A stretch of DNA of 64,000 nucleotides from Helicobacter salomonis (GCF_017979425.1 NZ_JAERIS010000002.1:1-64000), one strand, 5' to 3'; positions 24,853 through 34,627 are shown, counted from the first letter of the stretch. Notes: generated from the letters alone by a model not told the origin. Made by a program: numbers and translations.

Positions 24853-25565
24853 GGCATCGATTCCATGTGCGTGTGCATATGGGAGTGGTGAGCATGGCCT
24901 TGCCACATGTTGAACCCCTTGTAGAGATCGTAAGCCCCAAACCCCAACATCAAGACAAAGGCCAATTTAGAGAAAAGGGCGCGTGCGGGCGCGCTCAAAA
25001 AACGCCCCGAGAGCAGACCCATGACAAATAGAGGCGCAAAAGTGCCCAAAGAAAGTATGAACATGGTCATGAGGGCATGGGGCAAGTCAGGGCTACCTAG
25101 CGCATTGAGCAGAAAATAATAAACTAATGAGCATGGCAACGCCCCATTGAGCAAACCCAGTAAGTAGAAACTAAAAAGTTTAGAACTCCCCAAGGTGACT
25201 TTAAAAAGTTTTGAAAACACGCTCAAATTCAAATGCCACTTAAACACGAAGCCAAAGGCAAGTAAGATGATGAGCGCGCCCACGCCCATGATCACAATCC
25301 CTTGCAGTTTGGGGCGTGCGATTGCGCTATGCTGTGCTACAAGCTCCAAGAGGGTATGACCCAAGAATGCCACAACAAGCGCGGTGAGCATGTAAGTGCT
25401 TACCCGCCCTAAATTATAAAAAAAATGCCCGAGTATTTGTGCTTTTAAGGGCAATTGAGGACTAAACTTGCTTTGGGAATAAGCTAGGACAATCCCTCCA
25501 CACATGCCAACACAATGCCCCAAAGACATAAGAGAGGCACTTAAAAAGAGATAGAGCCACTCCAT
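24849..25565 (-). CDS. TauE/SafE-type (DsbD-like) membrane protein with GHCVGMCGG motif
   Basis: 238 aa, about six membrane helices. The N-terminal segment holds SLGHCVGMCGGIVLAYS and the C-terminus is His/Met rich (WQGHAHHSHMHTHMESMP). This family is often annotated sulfite exporter or cytochrome biogenesis protein. Relatives with the MCGG motif take part in copper delivery to cbb3 oxidase (CcoS/CtaJ-like), which would suit the copper ATPase in the window; this role is inference. ATG shares one base with the coaX stop (TAATG). Confidence 0.75.
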   Translation of the reverse strand: MEWLYLFLSASLMSLGHCVGMCGGIVLAYSQSKFSPQLPLKAQILGHFFYNLGRVSTYMLTALVVAFLGHTLLELVAQHSAIARPKLQGIVIMGVGALIILLAFGFVFKWHLNLSVFSKLFKVTLGSSKLFSFYLLGLLNGALPCSLVYYFLLNALGSPDLPHALMTMFILSLGTFAPLFVMGLLSGRFLSAPARALFSKLAFVLMLGFGAYDLYKGFNMWQGHAHHSHMHTHMESMP

Positions 25566-26173
25566 TATGCGAGCGCGCGTTGCATGCCTTCAAATACCAG
25601 CCATTTGTGATAAACCCCACGGGTGAAAAAGGCGCTCAAAAATTCCCCATCCCCCCCCGTGAAAACCACTCTCTTCTCCCCAATTATTTCTTTGAGCACT
25701 AAAATCACGCTCTTAAGCACGCCATAACTCAAGGCTTGTATCGTGTTTTGGGGCAGAATTTCCAGCTCTACACGCACATTAATGGGGTGGTCTAACACTG
25801 GAGAAATACTCTTGTATGCCATGTGATAGGCTCTAAGACCTGGTAAGATCACTCCACCCAAATGCACCCCCTGCTCCATGACATCTACACTGATCGCGCT
25901 TCCTGCATCCACGACTACCCCATTGTCCCCCAATCCTAAGCATGCCGCTTTGCGATCCACGCCCAATCCGTTATAAGAGCTCTTTAATTTAATCTGGGGT
26001 TCTAAATTGTGTGCATGGGGGCAAATTTCTAGCAAGGCGCGCTCAAAAACAGGATTAACGCTGATGTAGTGCAGGGGTTCTGTAAAGGACTCCAAAGCGT
26101 CTGGAGTGCGGTGCCAGCCCTTTTTGCCATTGAAGAAATGCAGCGCGCTATTTCCAATATCACATAAAATCAT
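25565..26173 (-). CDS. coaX: Type III pantothenate kinase
   Basis: 202 aa, short for the family (about 220-260). N-terminal phosphate-binding CDIGNSALHFF, GLGVDRKAACLG with the catalytic Asp region, DAGSAISVDVM and GGVILPGL. First step of coenzyme A synthesis; this type needs no regulation by CoA and uses a monovalent cation. ATG overlaps the preceding stop (ATGA). Confidence 0.9.
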   Translation of the reverse strand: MILCDIGNSALHFFNGKKGWHRTPDALESFTEPLHYISVNPVFERALLEICPHAHNLEPQIKLKSSYNGLGVDRKAACLGLGDNGVVVDAGSAISVDVMEQGVHLGGVILPGLRAYHMAYKSISPVLDHPINVRVELEILPQNTIQALSYGVLKSVILVLKEIIGEKRVVFTGGDGEFLSAFFTRGVYHKWLVFEGMQRALA

Positions 26174-27366
26174 GGGTTATGACTCAAATCCATGTAGTAG
26201 CGATCGTAATAAATGGTATCTGCCGTGTAAAAGCTCATCTTGTCTAAGCGCCCTCCCCAATTTTTTGAAACATTGCTGAGTTTGTAAACCCTATAGTCAT
26301 CAAAGTGATCCAGATTGACTTCCACCAAGTAACCCCGCTTCTCTAAGGTGTAGAGTTTTTTATCCGTAACCACTAGACTTGTCAGCATGGCAAAGGGGAG
26401 TTTTACAATGCCCATGCTCTGATCGTTGAGAGTCTTATCCATCTCCAAGATACGCCCATCTAAAGTCAAGACATAGAGATGGTTGTTTTTATAGAGCACA
26501 TCGACAATGTCTGCATCAAAATTGAATTCCTGCCCCGAGATGACTGATACCAATCTCTTGGTGGTGGCAGCAAACATGTTTTCCCCGTCCACTCTCAAGT
26601 AGATTACATTATTAAAAAACTTTTCGCTATTGAGCACGATATTGCGCACGACTTTGGGGGTGTCTGTACTGACATCTACTACTAAGAGCCGTCCATCCAG
26701 CATGGGGAAGACAACCACAGTGTCTAAAAACACTGGGGCGGCCATTAGAGAGTTGATCGCTGTGGTAGACGCACCTTTTTCGCTAAAAATGAGCTTACGG
26801 GTGGTGATGTCATAGATATTGGCCGAATTATCTGCCATCACGACAGCGAGGCGTTTGTCCTGCACGCTTGCGCTCAAAGGGTAGGTGTCTATGGGGATGA
26901 AGATAGAAGGCTTGGTTTGGAGGCTGGTGCTGACAAGTTCCAGATGGTGGCAGTGATCGTTTAACACCACCTGTTCGTCTATCGATTCGATATTTTCGAT
27001 GATTTCCTGCTCTGCTTGTTGTTGGGTTAATTTAACTTGTTTAGGTTTCTTGGGCTTAGGGCCATTTTGCTTATGACTACGCCAGCAATCCTCAGCTAAG
27101 ATGTAGTAATCCTGGCTTTGGTTAAGAAATGAGCTTTCTTTATACTCTTTCTTGGTCAACCTCAAGGGAGTAACTCCTTGAGTGTCGATTACACCCCCAT
27201 CCTTTAAAATAGCCCCGTAGCGGTTAGTGAAGGTGATGGGGTTTTTGAGTTCTTGCTGAAAGCGCAACTCGCCCTTGATTTTGGATTTGGGGGGTTCAAA
27301 GTTCTTCCTAGAGCCACAGCCCAGACATACCAATACAACCAATAACCATGTAATTCTGAGACTCAC
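26170..27366 (-). CDS. Lipoprotein with beta-propeller-like repeats (HP0863-like)
   Basis: 398 aa, GTG start in a 4-nt overlap with the previous gene. Signal peptide with lipobox LVCLGC (Cys near 17). The middle and C-terminal parts are a series of beta-rich units such as VQDKRLAVVMADNSANIYDITT, LDGRLLVVDVSTDTPK and NNHLYVLTLDGRILEMDK, suggesting a propeller related to PQQ/BamB-like folds. Probably faces the periplasm; function not known. Confidence 0.7.
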   Translation of the reverse strand: MSLRITWLLVVLVCLGCGSRKNFEPPKSKIKGELRFQQELKNPITFTNRYGAILKDGGVIDTQGVTPLRLTKKEYKESSFLNQSQDYYILAEDCWRSHKQNGPKPKKPKQVKLTQQQAEQEIIENIESIDEQVVLNDHCHHLELVSTSLQTKPSIFIPIDTYPLSASVQDKRLAVVMADNSANIYDITTRKLIFSEKGASTTAINSLMAAPVFLDTVVVFPMLDGRLLVVDVSTDTPKVVRNIVLNSEKFFNNVIYLRVDGENMFAATTKRLVSVISGQEFNFDADIVDVLYKNNHLYVLTLDGRILEMDKTLNDQSMGIVKLPFAMLTSLVVTDKKLYTLEKRGYLVEVNLDHFDDYRVYKLSNVSKNWGGRLDKMSFYTADTIYYDRYYMDLSHNP

Positions 27367-27974
27367 TTGGCATCCTTAGAAGAGGGTTTGAGCGCACCAT
27401 AGTGTCTGAGCAAGGAAGCAATTTGGTGTAGGTTAGAAGTGGGGGTAATGGGAGCCAAAACCGGTTTGATATCGCTTTTAGGGTCTTTTTGAAGCATCAA
27501 ATAGGCTTTTTGTAGGGCGATCCAACCCTCCAGACCCTCTAATTTGAGTTGCTGCAATGCTTGCAAATCCTCATCGTAAGAAGCACTATAGTAGCGCGCG
27601 AACGCACTCACTAAAGTGTTAGACGATGTGCTGAGTTCCCTAAGTGTCTTAATATCCTTGTTCTCCAGTGCGTGCGCGTAGGCATATAGACTATAAAGAT
27701 CGGGGGCAAGGCGTTTAAGCTTATCGAGCAAGGCTAGATTATTGGGATTTTGCAAAACTTCATTGTAAAGAGCTGTGATTTCTTGGGTGTGCACAGCCTT
27801 TCTATGTTCCAAAAACTGGACCACTCCCCACCAAATGGCCACAAGCGCAACTAACGCCCAAAGCACAAACTTGTACTTATTGTAAAGTTTTTCGATTCTA
27901 AAAGCACTTTCTAAGAGCTTTTCGTCACTCCTAAATTCTTCTTGGATTTGCTGGAGATTCTCTTTAACTGCCAT
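27363..27974 (-). CDS. Single-pass membrane protein with TPR-like periplasmic domain (HP0864-like)
   Basis: 203 aa. Cytoplasmic N-terminus of about 35 residues, one membrane helix at about 36-54 (FVLWALVALVAIWWGVVQFL), then a helical domain resembling the YfgM/TPR_21 type. It starts directly after the dut stop and overlaps the lipoprotein gene. A YfgM-like protein followed by a propeller lipoprotein recalls the yfgM-bamB order of other Proteobacteria, so the pair may serve outer-membrane protein assembly (inference). Confidence 0.6.
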   Translation of the reverse strand: MAVKENLQQIQEEFRSDEKLLESAFRIEKLYNKYKFVLWALVALVAIWWGVVQFLEHRKAVHTQEITALYNEVLQNPNNLALLDKLKRLAPDLYSLYAYAHALENKDIKTLRELSTSSNTLVSAFARYYSASYDEDLQALQQLKLEGLEGWIALQKAYLMLQKDPKSDIKPVLAPITPTSNLHQIASLLRHYGALKPSSKDAK

Positions 27975-28406
27975 TTAAACCCCGCTACTCCCAAACCCCT
28001 CGCTCCCGCGCTCCGTTTTGTCTAGCTCTGCGCTCCACTCAAATTGCGCATGGCAAACCTGACACAACACCCCCTGAGCGATACGATCCCCAGATTGGAT
28101 ATGAAAGACCCGCTCAGAAAAATTCATCAAAACCACCTGCAACTCGCCCCGATAGTCGCTATCAATGGTGCCCGGAGAATTGAGCACCATAATCTGATGC
28201 TTAAGCGCTAGACCGCTGCGAGAACGCACCTGCACTTCAAAACCTTTTTCTAGGGCAATTGCTAAACCCGTGCGCACTAAGGCAACATTTTTGGGTGCGA
28301 TCTGCAAGGACTCAAGGGCATGCAAGTCAAAACCGCTTGCGCCCGTACTCTGGTAAGCAGGGATATGGGCTTGGGGGTGGAGCTTTTGAATCTTAATTTT
28401 TAGCAT
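27975..28406 (-). CDS. dut: dUTP diphosphatase
   Basis: 143 aa from ATG 28406, a normal length for trimeric dUTPases; the frame extends upstream into greA but that part is not homologous. Motifs: [34 protein letters not shown], the [16 protein letters not shown] region, and the C-terminal GSEGFGSSG that closes over the active site. Removes dUTP and provides dUMP for thymidylate. Overlaps greA by 14 nt. Confidence 0.95.
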   Translation of the reverse strand: MLKIKIQKLHPQAHIPAYQSTGASGFDLHALESLQIAPKNVALVRTGLAIALEKGFEVQVRSRSGLALKHQIMVLNSPGTIDSDYRGELQVVLMNFSERVFHIQSGDRIAQGVLCQVCHAQFEWSAELDKTERGSEGFGSSGV

Positions 28407-28884
28407 AGGCGATGTCTTGGTAGCAAATGTCCAAAATCTCAAACTCACTCTCACCCGCAGGCAAGATCACGCTCACCTCATCTCCCTTTTCTTTGCCCAT
28501 AAGACTCCTTGCCATGGGGGAACTGCACGAGATCAAGCCCCTAGCTGGATCGCTCTCCATGCTCCCTACAATGGTGTAGACCATTTCTTTGTCGGTTTCT
28601 AAATTGAGAATTTTTACCGTGCTCCCAAAGCTTACTTTTTTATGGCTCAAGGTGGAAGGGTCAATGACCTGAGCATTGGCTAGAATGCGACTGAGATCAT
28701 TGATGCGCGCTTCAATAAACGCCTGTTTCTCTTTAGCGGCATGGTATTCAGCATTTTCTTTTAAATCTCCATGCTCGCGCGCACGATCGATCTCTTTGAC
28801 AATTTGTGGACGCTCTTCTTCTTTAAGGCGCTTGAGCTCCGTGCAAATCTTTTCATAGCCATACATACTCATAGGTTCTTTCAT
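28393..28884 (-). CDS. greA: Transcription elongation factor GreA
   Basis: 163 aa. ATG 28884 is chosen because AAGGAG sits 6 nt upstream; an ATG two codons earlier directly abuts the Shine-Dalgarno. The N-terminal coiled coil contains [31 protein letters not shown] and the C-terminal FKBP-like domain ends [16 protein letters not shown]. Reactivates backtracked RNA polymerase. First gene of the seven-gene minus-strand operon down to gmhB. Confidence 0.95.
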   Translation of the reverse strand: MKEPMSMYGYEKICTELKRLKEEERPQIVKEIDRAREHGDLKENAEYHAAKEKQAFIEARINDLSRILANAQVIDPSTLSHKKVSFGSTVKILNLETDKEMVYTIVGSMESDPARGLISCSSPMARSLMGKEKGDEVSVILPAGESEFEILDICYQDIAYAKN

Positions 28885-28950
28885 CCACATCTCCTTAATG
28901 AATCCCGCATTATATAGCAAGCATGCTTAATTTGGGGTGGTTGTGCTAGC

Positions 28951-29604
28951 ATGCGCTCTATGGTAGCACTCACCTCTAAAATCCAATTCCGCACCCTATG
29001 CAAACAAACCCTCTTGGCGCGACGGGGTTGGGATATTAAAGATCACAAAATCACCATGCAGCTCAAACCCTTGCTCAAAAAGTGTCAACGCGTTTTACTC
29101 TATTGCCCCTTGTCCCATGAAGCTAATCTCATGCCTCTGATTAAATGGGCGCGCCAACGGGGTATAAAAATTTTTCTACCTATCTTGCATCAGGGTAGTT
29201 TGCAAGCCACTCCCTACCGCCTGCCATTGGCGCGCAAGGCTTACCAAATCTTAGAACCTGCACCTTCATGCATTTATCAAACACCCTTAGATTTGGCCAT
29301 TGTACCCGTATTGGGCATTGATGCCATGGGAAGACGGATAGGCTTTGGAAAGGGATATTACGATCGCTTCTTTGCTAAACGCCCGCAAGTCCCCCTCATT
29401 TTTGTTGCGCGGCAAATTCTCCGGAGTCAAAGTGTGCTAGGTGAGAACCATGATATAGTAAGCTCGCGCTTTATCGATCAACGCACTTTAAATAAAATAA
29501 ACAAAAGGATTATAAATGGTGTATTTACTGGAAATTTTTCTCCCGTGCACGCTCACGGGTTTTTGCGTCTTTTGGTTCACCAAGAAATTTATGCGCGCCC
29601 ATAG
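28951..29604 (+). CDS. 5-formyltetrahydrofolate cyclo-ligase
   Basis: 217 aa (starts at ATG 28951 or 28960). The catalytic core is recognisable by IGFGKGYYDRFFA and VPVLGIDAMGRRIGFG. It recycles 5-formyl-THF to 5,10-methenyl-THF using ATP. The last ~30 residues overlap the 5' end of rny by 89 nt in another frame. Homologues normally end earlier, so the original stop was probably lost and the gene now reads into rny. Divergent from greA. Confidence 0.85.
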   Translation: MRSMVALTSKIQFRTLCKQTLLARRGWDIKDHKITMQLKPLLKKCQRVLLYCPLSHEANLMPLIKWARQRGIKIFLPILHQGSLQATPYRLPLARKAYQILEPAPSCIYQTPLDLAIVPVLGIDAMGRRIGFGKGYYDRFFAKRPQVPLIFVARQILRSQSVLGENHDIVSSRFIDQRTLNKINKRIINGVFTGNFSPVHAHGFLRLLVHQEIYARP

Positions 29605-31081
29605 TCAGCAATATGTGCATCAGGCTAAGGCTAAGGCAGACATGCTGCTCTACCAAGCGCAGGTGCTCTACCAGGCCAAAGAAGTGGAATCCCAAACTCT
29701 GCTCGAACAATTACAGAGCGAATTCGATCAAAAGATGCGCTATTGCACTCAAGAATACCAGCACAAATTAGACGCACTCCGCTCGCAAGAGCTCCAACAA
29801 ACTCAGTATTTAAACAGCGAACAAAAACGCCTTAACCAAGTCCGCCAAGACCTAGAAATCCAGCAACAAGACCTAGAAAATCAAAGGAGTGCTCAAGCAC
29901 AATTGCAAAGCGAATGCGCAGAACTCAAAACACAAATGTTAGAAGCCTTAATGCAAACTTCTGGTTATACTCAAGAGGAGGCCAAAGCGCTGATCTTGCA
30001 CCAAATGGAAGAAGAACTACTCTTGCAAAAAGCCGCCTTAGTGCGCCGTTACGAAAAAGAGGCTAAAAAAGAGGCACGTGTGCGCGCAAATTTTGTGATT
30101 GCGGATGCTACTGCGCGTTTTGCCAGCCATTTCGCGATGGAAAATCTCACCAGTGTGGTCAGTTTGCCTGATAGCGAATTTATCGGACGCGTGATTGGTA
30201 AGGAGGGGAAGAACATCGACACCTTTAAACGCATTAGCGGGGTGGAAGTGATGATTGATGAGGAATCCAAGACTATCACTTTGAGTTGTTTTAATCTATA
30301 CCGCCGCGAGATTGCTAGACGGACTCTCGAGCAACTGATTCAAGATGGACGAATCCAGCCCGCACGCATTGAAACCACCTATCAACGCGTGGAAACACAT
30401 ATGGAAGAGGCGATGTTAGAAGATGCTCAAGAGGTGTTATTAGAACTCAAACTAGATTCCATGCACGAAGAACTCAGACGCTTAATAGGCAAGATGCGTT
30501 ACCGCACTAGTTACGGACAAAACGCGTTGATTCACTCCATAGAGGTGGCGACTTTAGCTGGTGATATTGCCATGCAATTAGGCGGAGATTCTAAACTCGC
30601 ACGCCGTGCAGGGATTTTACACGACATTGGTAAAGCACTTACCTACGAATCTGGGAGCGATCATGTGGAATTAGGGGCAGAGGTGTGTGCACGCCATCAC
30701 GAACACCCCGCCGTGTTGAATGCCATTTATGCCCACCATGATCGTGAGGAAATCAAAAGCATTGAATGCGCAGCCGTATGTGCTGCTGATGCGCTTTCAG
30801 CTGCGCGCCCGGGAGCGCGGCGCAAGGATTCTCAAAACTTTTTGGCGCGCATGCATGACTTGGAGCGCATTGCTAGCAAGAAGAAGGGGGTTAAAAAAGT
30901 CTTTGCAATGGATGCAGGGCGGGAGGTGCGTGTGATTGTCTGCCCTGAGCGAGTCAATGACGCTAAGATCACCTTGCTGGCTAAGGATATTGCCAAAGAG
31001 ATCGAAAACACTTTACAATACCCTGGCGAGGTGGTGGTGCATGTGATTCGCGAGAGAGTTGCCCAAGCCGTCGCTCATTGA
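29516..31081 (+). CDS. rny: Ribonuclease Y
   Basis: 521 aa. N-terminal membrane anchor (about 3-20), a long coiled coil rich in Q, E, L and K to about residue 190, a KH domain (FIGRVIGKEGKNIDTFKRISG), then the metal-dependent HD domain with HSIEVATLAG, GILHDIGKAL and HHEHP. Endonuclease that initiates mRNA decay at the membrane. ATG 29516 with AAAAGGA upstream. Converges on priA. Confidence 0.95.
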   Translation: MVYLLEIFLPCTLTGFCVFWFTKKFMRAHSQQYVHQAKAKADMLLYQAQVLYQAKEVESQTLLEQLQSEFDQKMRYCTQEYQHKLDALRSQELQQTQYLNSEQKRLNQVRQDLEIQQQDLENQRSAQAQLQSECAELKTQMLEALMQTSGYTQEEAKALILHQMEEELLLQKAALVRRYEKEAKKEARVRANFVIADATARFASHFAMENLTSVVSLPDSEFIGRVIGKEGKNIDTFKRISGVEVMIDEESKTITLSCFNLYRREIARRTLEQLIQDGRIQPARIETTYQRVETHMEEAMLEDAQEVLLELKLDSMHEELRRLIGKMRYRTSYGQNALIHSIEVATLAGDIAMQLGGDSKLARRAGILHDIGKALTYESGSDHVELGAEVCARHHEHPAVLNAIYAHHDREEIKSIECAAVCAADALSAARPGARRKDSQNFLARMHDLERIASKKKGVKKVFAMDAGREVRVIVCPERVNDAKITLLAKDIAKEIENTLQYPGEVVVHVIRERVAQAVAH

Positions 31082-31090
31082 TGCGCGCTC

Positions 31091-32950
31091 TCACACATCT
31101 AAAGGGTCCATCACAATGGTAAAGAGAGGGGTGTTGTCGTCTTGGAGATGGTGTAAGAGACTCAAAAGATTAGAAGTAGAGGTAGCAGAAAGAAGGATTT
31201 CATAGCGGTGATTCTTGGCAACTTTGGCGATACGCGCTACGCCTGAGCTTAAGATTGCTACACCCTGCAGATGGGTTAGTTGGCTTTGGATGATTTCCAA
31301 AACAGCGTGCATGGCTTCTTGAGCCTTGTCCTCACGAGAATGCTTAAACTCCAGTAAAGCTAAACGCATGAAAGGAGGAAAGATTTGCATGCGTGTTTTG
31401 AGTTCGTCCTTGAGAAAGTCTTCGTAATCCTCCAGGTAATTTTCTAAAAAAGCTCGGTTACGGGATTGAATCAGCACTTTTCCATGGGTCTTGCGCGCAC
31501 TGCGTCCGGCAATTTGGTGCACCAAGCTCACCCCTTGTTCAAAACTTGCGTAACTTCCATTGTGCAACACCTCATCAATGCCCAATACAATGGCCAAATG
31601 CACCCCATGGTAGTCATGCCCCTTGGCGATCATCTGTGTGCCAATTAAGATGTCTATTTGCTGTGTATTGAAAGCATCTAAAATACGCTGGATTTGCCCA
31701 TTTGTGTGAGTATGATCTTTATCTAAAATTCCAATGCGCGCTTGGGGTAACAAGGCTTCCAGCTCTTTTTTGAGTTGCTGTGTACCCATGCGCTTACCCT
31801 GCAAAGAGTCATTGTGGCAAGTTGGGCAGATTTTGGGAATGTTTGCTTGGTGTTGGCAGTAATGGCAACGCATGCACTGATCTTTGAGGTGTAAACTCAT
31901 GTTCACGCTGCAAAAGGGGCAACACACCCCCTGTCCGCACACTTGACATAAAAGTTTTTTAAAATGTGCGCGGGTGGGCATGAAAATCACGCTCTGTTGT
32001 TTTTGGACCAGAGTATTCTCTAAGGCATTTAAAATAGCCGGACTGAGAGTAGTGGGGCTTTCATCAAAGTCAATGGCTTGGTCAGAACCATAGAAACGCC
32101 CCTTCAAGCGCACGAGGCTTTGACTTTGTTGGGCTAAAGAGTAACTGCGGATACTTGGGGTTGCTGAACCTAGCACAACTTGTATGGGCGTTTGACGTGC
32201 TAAATATACACTGAGATCACGGGCATTGTAAAAGGGAGCTTGGTTAGCCTTGTAGGCCTGATCGTGTTCTTCATCTACGATCACCAAACCCAAATGCGCC
32301 ATGGGCAAAAACAAGGCACTTCTAGTGCCCACCACCACGCGCACCTCTTGAGCATAGAGTTTATCCAAAAGGGTATTTCTCTGGGTGGTGTTGAGCTTGC
32401 TATGCCACAGCCCCACCAATGAACCAAAACTATTCAAGAGGACTTTGTAAATTTGGGGAGCTAAGGCAATTTCGGGCACAAGCACCAATACACTTGAGGA
32501 TTTTTGGAGTTTCTGTGCAATCAAGTGGGTATAGATATGTGTCTTACCACTGCCCGTATCCCCAAAAAGCAGGGCACTTTTAAGGGCACAAATCTTCTCA
32601 TATGCTATTTGTTGAGAATCGTTGAGTGGACTTAAATATGGAATGTGCTCGAGCGCAATAGGGGTGGGCATGGTTTTAAAAGGCTGAAATACAGGCGCGA
32701 TCATGCCTATAGGGGCGCAATAGTAAGACGAGATGAAGCGTAATAAAAGCATTTGGTGGGCATTGAAGTAGGTCCCTGTGGAATTTGCCTTTTTACACAC
32801 AAAGTGGGGCTTGGCGCACTCTTGTAACACCACTCCTAAAACATAGCGCGATCGCAGGGGAACCTTCACCACCAGACCCGGCTTCAAGGTGGTTGGACTC
32901 TCATAAGTCAGGGGCTTGGTTTTAGCAAAGGGCGCGATGGTATAGAACAG
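31091..32950 (-). CDS. priA: Primosomal replication helicase PriA, apparent CTG start
   Basis: Restarts stalled replication forks. DEAD-type motor with GDTGSGKTHIYTHL, DEEHDQAYK and GSATPSIRSYS, zinc-binding cysteines (CQVCGQGVCCPFC ... CMRCHYC ... CPTC), and the helicase C-part GTQMIAKGHDY. The first ATG/GTG/TTG (TTG 32887) would cut off the normal N-terminus. Homologous sequence FYTIAPFAKTKPLTYESP continues upstream, and CTG at 32950 has AAGG six nt before it, giving 619 aa, the size I recall for H. pylori PriA. No ATG, GTG or TTG exists between there and the upstream stop. Confidence 0.85.
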   Translation of the reverse strand: MFYTIAPFAKTKPLTYESPTTLKPGLVVKVPLRSRYVLGVVLQECAKPHFVCKKANSTGTYFNAHQMLLLRFISSYYCAPIGMIAPVFQPFKTMPTPIALEHIPYLSPLNDSQQIAYEKICALKSALLFGDTGSGKTHIYTHLIAQKLQKSSSVLVLVPEIALAPQIYKVLLNSFGSLVGLWHSKLNTTQRNTLLDKLYAQEVRVVVGTRSALFLPMAHLGLVIVDEEHDQAYKANQAPFYNARDLSVYLARQTPIQVVLGSATPSIRSYSLAQQSQSLVRLKGRFYGSDQAIDFDESPTTLSPAILNALENTLVQKQQSVIFMPTRAHFKKLLCQVCGQGVCCPFCSVNMSLHLKDQCMRCHYCQHQANIPKICPTCHNDSLQGKRMGTQQLKKELEALLPQARIGILDKDHTHTNGQIQRILDAFNTQQIDILIGTQMIAKGHDYHGVHLAIVLGIDEVLHNGSYASFEQGVSLVHQIAGRSARKTHGKVLIQSRNRAFLENYLEDYEDFLKDELKTRMQIFPPFMRLALLEFKHSREDKAQEAMHAVLEIIQSQLTHLQGVAILSSGVARIAKVAKNHRYEILLSATSTSNLLSLLHHLQDDNTPLFTIVMDPLDV

Positions 32951-33001
32951 AAACAGCCTTATATGTTGCAGGGGCTGGTGTTAGAATCCCAGCAACCGCA
33001 C

Positions 33002-33835
33002 TCACTCAAAAATGACGCTCTTAGGATCGACCTCATCTCCATAAACAGGTTTAAGAGTAGCGTCATAAGCCTCCTTGATAAACCCGTTCTTAATGAGAGT
33101 GTCTATTTCCTTGTTGAGCCACTCCAATAAAACCTTATCACCTTTTTTTACCGCTGGGGCAATAACATCTTGATCCCCTAGACTAGGGATGCCCACTTTA
33201 AATTCAGGATTTTTCTTAACCCATGCAAATAAAAGCGTGTTGTCATGGGCTAGGGCTGCCCCGCGGTTGTTTTTCAACGCTAAAAAAGTTTCGGTGTTTT
33301 GATCATATTTCAGCAAAGATACCTTAGGGTAATTTTTGGAGAAATAAAAATCCGCCGTAGTGCCCTTGTTTACGATCAGAGGTTTATCCTTGAGATCGTC
33401 AATACTTTTGATCTCTCCATTTTTAGACACCACTCCCAGAGCGACCTTCATATAGGGCTTGGCAAAATCCACGACAGCCTCTCTCTCCTTAGTTTTGGTA
33501 AAATTTGCCATGATCACATCTACCTTATTAGACTTCAAAAACTCCACCCGTGCGGCCGCCTCTACAGGGATAAACTCTACTTTTTTCTCATCGCCCAGCA
33601 AATCCTTAGCCATGCGTTTGGCGATATAGACATCAAAACCAGCAGGCTGCCCCTTGCTATCCACGAACCCAAAGGGGGGCTTGTCGCTGAATACGCCCAC
33701 TCTAAGAACACCGCGCTTTTTAATCAACGCGATGCTATCCTCTTTGCTTTCCGCTTTGTGGTCATCTCCACATCCAGCCAAAATCAAACCCAAAATTACC
33801 CACAAAATTCCAAAACCCTTAGCCCATGCCCGCAT
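33002..33835 (-). CDS. glnH: Amino-acid ABC transporter substrate-binding lipoprotein (CjaA/GlnH-like)
   Basis: 277 aa from ATG 33835 with AAGGAG five nt upstream. Lipobox LILAGC, then family-3 binding-protein signature GFDVYIAKRMAKDLLG and VIMANFTKTKEREAVVDFAKPY. Resembles Campylobacter CjaA (cysteine-binding) and H. pylori HP1172, so the substrate could be cysteine or glutamine. Last gene of a four-gene operon permease-permease-ATPase-binding protein. Confidence 0.85.
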   Translation of the reverse strand: MRAWAKGFGILWVILGLILAGCGDDHKAESKEDSIALIKKRGVLRVGVFSDKPPFGFVDSKGQPAGFDVYIAKRMAKDLLGDEKKVEFIPVEAAARVEFLKSNKVDVIMANFTKTKEREAVVDFAKPYMKVALGVVSKNGEIKSIDDLKDKPLIVNKGTTADFYFSKNYPKVSLLKYDQNTETFLALKNNRGAALAHDNTLLFAWVKKNPEFKVGIPSLGDQDVIAPAVKKGDKVLLEWLNKEIDTLIKNGFIKEAYDATLKPVYGDEVDPKSVIFE

Positions 33836-33883
33836 ATGCACTCCTTAAATTAAACTAAAAACCTACTTTCTATCACAACAACA

Positions 33884-34627
33884 TCAACAATCCCCTAAAA
33901 AATTAAAAATTTCTAAGAATTTCTGGGCACGCTCAGATTGAGGCTGCTCAAAAAAGCCTTGCGGGCTATTCTCTTCCACTACCACGCCCTGATCGAAAAA
34001 CACAATGCGGTGTGCCACTTTTCTAGCAAACTTCATCTCATGGGTTACAATGACCATGCTCATCCCCTCGTGCGCCAGCTCTAAGATCACCTCCAAGACC
34101 TCTTTGACCATCTCTGGATCGAGACTGGCAGTAACCTCATCAAAGAGCATCACCTCTGGTTGCATGCACAGCGCGCGTACAATGGCCACGCGTTGCTTTT
34201 GCCCCCCGCTGAGTTCTCTAGGGTGGGCGTTCTTTTTGTGCTCCAATCCCACGCGTTTTAAAAGTGCGATCGCCCTCTCTTCTACCTCCTCTTTAGCGCG
34301 TTTTTGCACCTTAAGGGGAGCTAGCAGGATATTTTGCAACACGCTTAAATGGGGAAAGAGTTCATAACTTTGAAAAACCATTCCAATTTTTTGGCGCACA
34401 GCATTCCAATTAGTCTTGGGCACGCTGATCTCCTCTTGGTTGAAAAAAATCTGCCCGCTTTGAATTTCCTCCAAACCATTCAGACATCGTAAAAAAGTAC
34501 TTTTACCACACCCACTAGGTCCTAAAATCACCACCGCCTCCCCCTTGTGCAAACTAAAATCAATACCCTTTAACACCACATGATCGCCATAATACTTTTG
34601 TAATTGGATGGTTTGCAAAATTGCCAT
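33884..34627 (-). CDS. glnQ: Polar amino-acid ABC transporter ATP-binding protein
   Basis: 247 aa. Walker A GPSGCGKST, Q-loop VFQSYELFPH, signature ELSGGQKQRVAIVRAL, Walker B VMLFDEVTASLD, H-loop VTHEM. Energises the two permeases upstream. ATG follows the preceding stop without a gap (TAA ATG). Confidence 0.9.
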   Translation of the reverse strand: MAILQTIQLQKYYGDHVVLKGIDFSLHKGEAVVILGPSGCGKSTFLRCLNGLEEIQSGQIFFNQEEISVPKTNWNAVRQKIGMVFQSYELFPHLSVLQNILLAPLKVQKRAKEEVEERAIALLKRVGLEHKKNAHPRELSGGQKQRVAIVRALCMQPEVMLFDEVTASLDPEMVKEVLEVILELAHEGMSMVIVTHEMKFARKVAHRIVFFDQGVVVEENSPQGFFEQPQSERAQKFLEIFNFLGDC

